A stretch of DNA of 7,459 nucleotides from an uncultured Eubacteriales bacterium (GTDB lineage: Bacteria; Bacillota; Clostridia; Oscillospirales; CAG-272): NCBI GenBank assembly GCA_934365155.1, contig CAKRMZ010000052.1, positions 1-7,459 on the forward strand, read 5' to 3'. The position numbers and the translations under genes are program-made. Every line of letters begins with the position of its first letter. Position 1 is the first letter of the stretch. Below the pieces are notes generated by a model, which saw only the letters and a list, made by a program, of their open reading frames with translations, searched no databases and was not told where the DNA came from. Below are positions 6,084 through 7,459 of the stretch, one piece after another.

Positions 6084-6779
6084 ATGAAAAAATATAGACA
6101 AATCATCGGCGCTTTATGTGCGTTTTGTATATTATCTTTGGCTATGCCGCAGGCAAATGCTTATATCAAAAGCGGAGATGTTTTCTACCAGCACAAGAAC
6201 TCATCGAAAAAGATCGCCCTGACCTTTGATGACGGTCCGCATCCGACACAAACGGCAGAAATTTTAGATCTGTTAAAAGAATACGATGTAAAAGCAACCT
6301 TTTTCGTTGTGGGAGAAAATGTAGAACAGAACCCGGAGATTGTCTTAAGAGAATTGCAAGAGGGTCATGAAGTGGGAAACCACACCTACACTCATCCGAA
6401 TCTGAAAACTTTAAACATCCCGGCTTTAAGTGATGAAATCTTAAAAACCGAACAGCTCCTTTATGAGCTGTGCGAATACCGTCCCAAATTATTTCGACCG
6501 CCCTGCGGATTTTGCGAAAAGGATTTGGTCACATCAGTTTCGGGAATGGACTATTTTATTATTCTATGGACGATTGACACGTTGGATTGGAATCATAACA
6601 GCATTGATGCAATCACTTCCACAATTCTTAAAAATGTAAGTGACGGAGCTATTATTCTTTGCCATGATTATATTGCAAAGAACAGCCCGACAAAAGAGGC
6701 ATTGAAAAGAATTATCCCGGCACTTCAAAAAGAAGGTTATCAGTTTGTAACAATATCGGAATTGTTAATGAGTAATTAA
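6084..6779 (+). CDS. Secreted CE4 polysaccharide (peptidoglycan) deacetylase
   Basis: A 231-residue NodB-homology protein with a signal peptide (1-26, AxA cleavage at ANA 24-26). All five canonical motifs are present: TFDDGPHP (47-54; catalytic Asp49, metal Asp50), NHTYTHPN (99-106; His100, His104), FRPPCG (137-142), DTLDWN (165-170) and LCHD (192-195; His194). Enzymes of this build remove acetyl groups from GlcNAc or MurNAc in peptidoglycan outside the membrane. The intact Asp-His-His triad sets it apart from the PdaA-like neighbour. Which sugar it acts on cannot be read from sequence; a cortex role, such as that of PdaB-type enzymes, is inferred from position. It begins 3 bp after the pdaA stop and its Shine-Dalgarno (GAAGG, 6069-6073) lies inside the end of pdaA, so translation is probably coupled. 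A strong hairpin terminator follows directly. Confidence 0.92.
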   Translation: MKKYRQIIGALCAFCILSLAMPQANAYIKSGDVFYQHKNSSKKIALTFDDGPHPTQTAEILDLLKEYDVKATFFVVGENVEQNPEIVLRELQEGHEVGNHTYTHPNLKTLNIPALSDEILKTEQLLYELCEYRPKLFRPPCGFCEKDLVTSVSGMDYFIILWTIDTLDWNHNSIDAITSTILKNVSDGAIILCHDYIAKNSPTKEALKRIIPALQKEGYQFVTISELLMSN

Positions 6780-6780
6780 A

Positions 6781-6815
6781 AAAACAAGGACGCGCTGATT
6801 GTGCGTCCTTGTTTT
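6781..6815 (+). terminator. Intrinsic terminator of the spoIVB-pdaA-deacetylase unit
   Basis: A 13-bp perfect stem (6781-6793 paired with 6803-6815) with a 9-nt loop begins 1 bp after the last stop codon. The GC-rich core ACAAGGACGC is flanked by an A-run on the left and TTTT on the right. Confidence 0.9.
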
Positions 6816-6853
6816 GATTAAAACACAAATTATCCTCATCTTAAGCACATATA

Positions 6854-6879
6854 AAAAGGCAGGAACATTCCTGCCTTTT
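6854..6879 (-). terminator. Bidirectional hairpin terminator between convergent genes
   Basis: A near-continuous 11-12 bp stem (AAAAGGCAGGA pairs with TCCTGCCTTTT) with a 2-4 nt loop. On the minus strand it is followed by TTTTTATAT, which suits termination of the YesL-like gene ending 22 bp away. The A/T flanks would also let it back up the plus-strand terminator. Confidence 0.85.
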
Positions 6880-6901
6880 CGCCAAAGAATAAAGACTCGC
6901 C

Positions 6902-7459
6902 TCACAGGCTTGTTTGTTCATCTTGCGAATTTTCATCCTCATGTTCATATTCATTTTTTTCATAATCCGGATAATACGGATCAATCATAATCTCTTTAAT
7001 CTTCGGGTAAGCAGCATAGGCGGAGATAAAAGCAATCGTTGAAATGCCGATTACCAAAGGAATGATAATACCGAGCGGCATATAAATAGTCATAACTCCC
7101 CCGGTGATGACCAAGGTCAATACTATTCCGAGCAAAGCCACAACGTTGCGTTTAAAACCTACCACCGTAAAAATAACAGAGTTTTTGATGGTCTTGATAA
7201 TGCTGATATCAAATGTTACCAAAATTTGATACATGTAGAACCGCATTACCAAATAAATCAAAATAACCAACAGGCTAATAAAGAACATGATACTGCTAAA
7301 GAAAGTGCCGGCAGACAAATTAATATAGAAAAATATGACATCATAAACGAAAAGCACGCCGAAAACCAAATCAAGTATACCCAAAATAATGCTCTGCCGC
7401 AAATTCTTTTTAATGGTATACCAAAAATCAGACCACATGAACAGCGGCCGCCGTTTAAC
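6902..7459 (-). CDS. YesL/DUF624-family membrane protein (5' end cut by window edge)
   Basis: The open frame continues to the right edge with no stop, so the ATG at 7438 is probably internal: the seven codons before it read VKRRPLF, and RRPLF-MWSDFW is what the middle of a YesL protein looks like. The visible 185 residues hold about four hydrophobic segments; numbering from the internal Met, these lie near 15-39, 46-71, 86-110 and 113-142. The family-typical end AAYPKIKEIMIDPYYPDY is followed by an acidic tail rich in Glu, Asp, Asn and Gln. YesL proteins are integral membrane proteins of unknown biochemical role, often near carbohydrate-uptake genes. Roughly 40-60 N-terminal residues are missing. 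It converges on the sporulation unit and is separated from it by two hairpins. Confidence 0.8.
   Translation of the reverse strand, partial: VKRRPLFMWSDFWYTIKKNLRQSIILGILDLVFGVLFVYDVIFFYINLSAGTFFSSIMFFISLLVILIYLVMRFYMYQILVTFDISIIKTIKNSVIFTVVGFKRNVVALLGIVLTLVITGGVMTIYMPLGIIIPLVIGISTIAFISAYAAYPKIKEIMIDPYYPDYEKNEYEHEDENSQDEQTSL

Noticed and set aside
7444..7451. NotI-like GCGGCCGC followed by GTTTAAC at the right edge, suggestive of cloning vector
   Set aside because: The bases are in the open frame of the YesL-like protein, read as VKRRPLF and continue naturally into the family motif, and the second sequence is not a complete PmeI site.

Overview
This window looks like chromosomal DNA from a spore-forming member of the Firmicutes, most likely class Clostridia. 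It carries SpoIVB and a PdaA-type cortex de-N-acetylase, both confined to endospore formers. It also has the Gram-positive murB-rapZ-whiA order, strong Shine-Dalgarno sites (GGAGG type) and AT-rich intergenic DNA. A placement near Oscillospirales/Ruminococcaceae is only an impression from the protein sequences. Every intact reading frame fits the standard genetic code, and TGA is used as a stop.

Left part (1-3774, minus strand): one five-gene unit reads right to left. A SLOG/DUF2493 nucleotide-binding-like protein comes first, followed by a LUD-domain (LutC/YkgG-like) protein, MurB, RapZ and WhiA. WhiA runs off the left edge and lacks about its last 15-20 residues. Gaps are 19-53 bp, and a good sigma-A-type promoter with an extended -10 lies at 3864-3892. 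The three distal genes join cell-wall precursor synthesis (MurB) to an RNA/nucleotide-binding regulator (RapZ) and a sporulation/division regulator (WhiA). The yvcK/glmR gene that often sits between rapZ and whiA is absent here.

Middle (3775-4104): a 330-bp divergent intergenic region. It holds the minus-strand promoter, two perfect palindromes (14 and 16 bp), a candidate sigma-G-type promoter facing right, and a 10-codon upstream reading frame with its own Shine-Dalgarno site just before spoIVB.

Right part (4105-6779, plus strand): a three-gene sporulation unit of spoIVB, pdaA and a second, canonical CE4 polysaccharide deacetylase, with 26-bp and 3-bp spacings. SpoIVB is the forespore-secreted serine protease that triggers pro-sigma-K processing. 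PdaA makes muramic delta-lactam for the spore cortex. Grouping them suggests that signalling to the mother cell and cortex modification are switched on together late in forespore development. A strong hairpin terminator follows.

Far right (6854-7459): a second, bidirectional hairpin and the C-terminal part of a convergent YesL/DUF624-family membrane protein that continues beyond the right edge. I see no mobile elements, tRNA or rRNA genes, or CRISPR arrays. Nothing here amounts to a clearly new system. The most interesting points are the leader reading frame and regulatory region of spoIVB, the spoIVB-pdaA-deacetylase grouping, and the unusual partners at the head of the murB operon.
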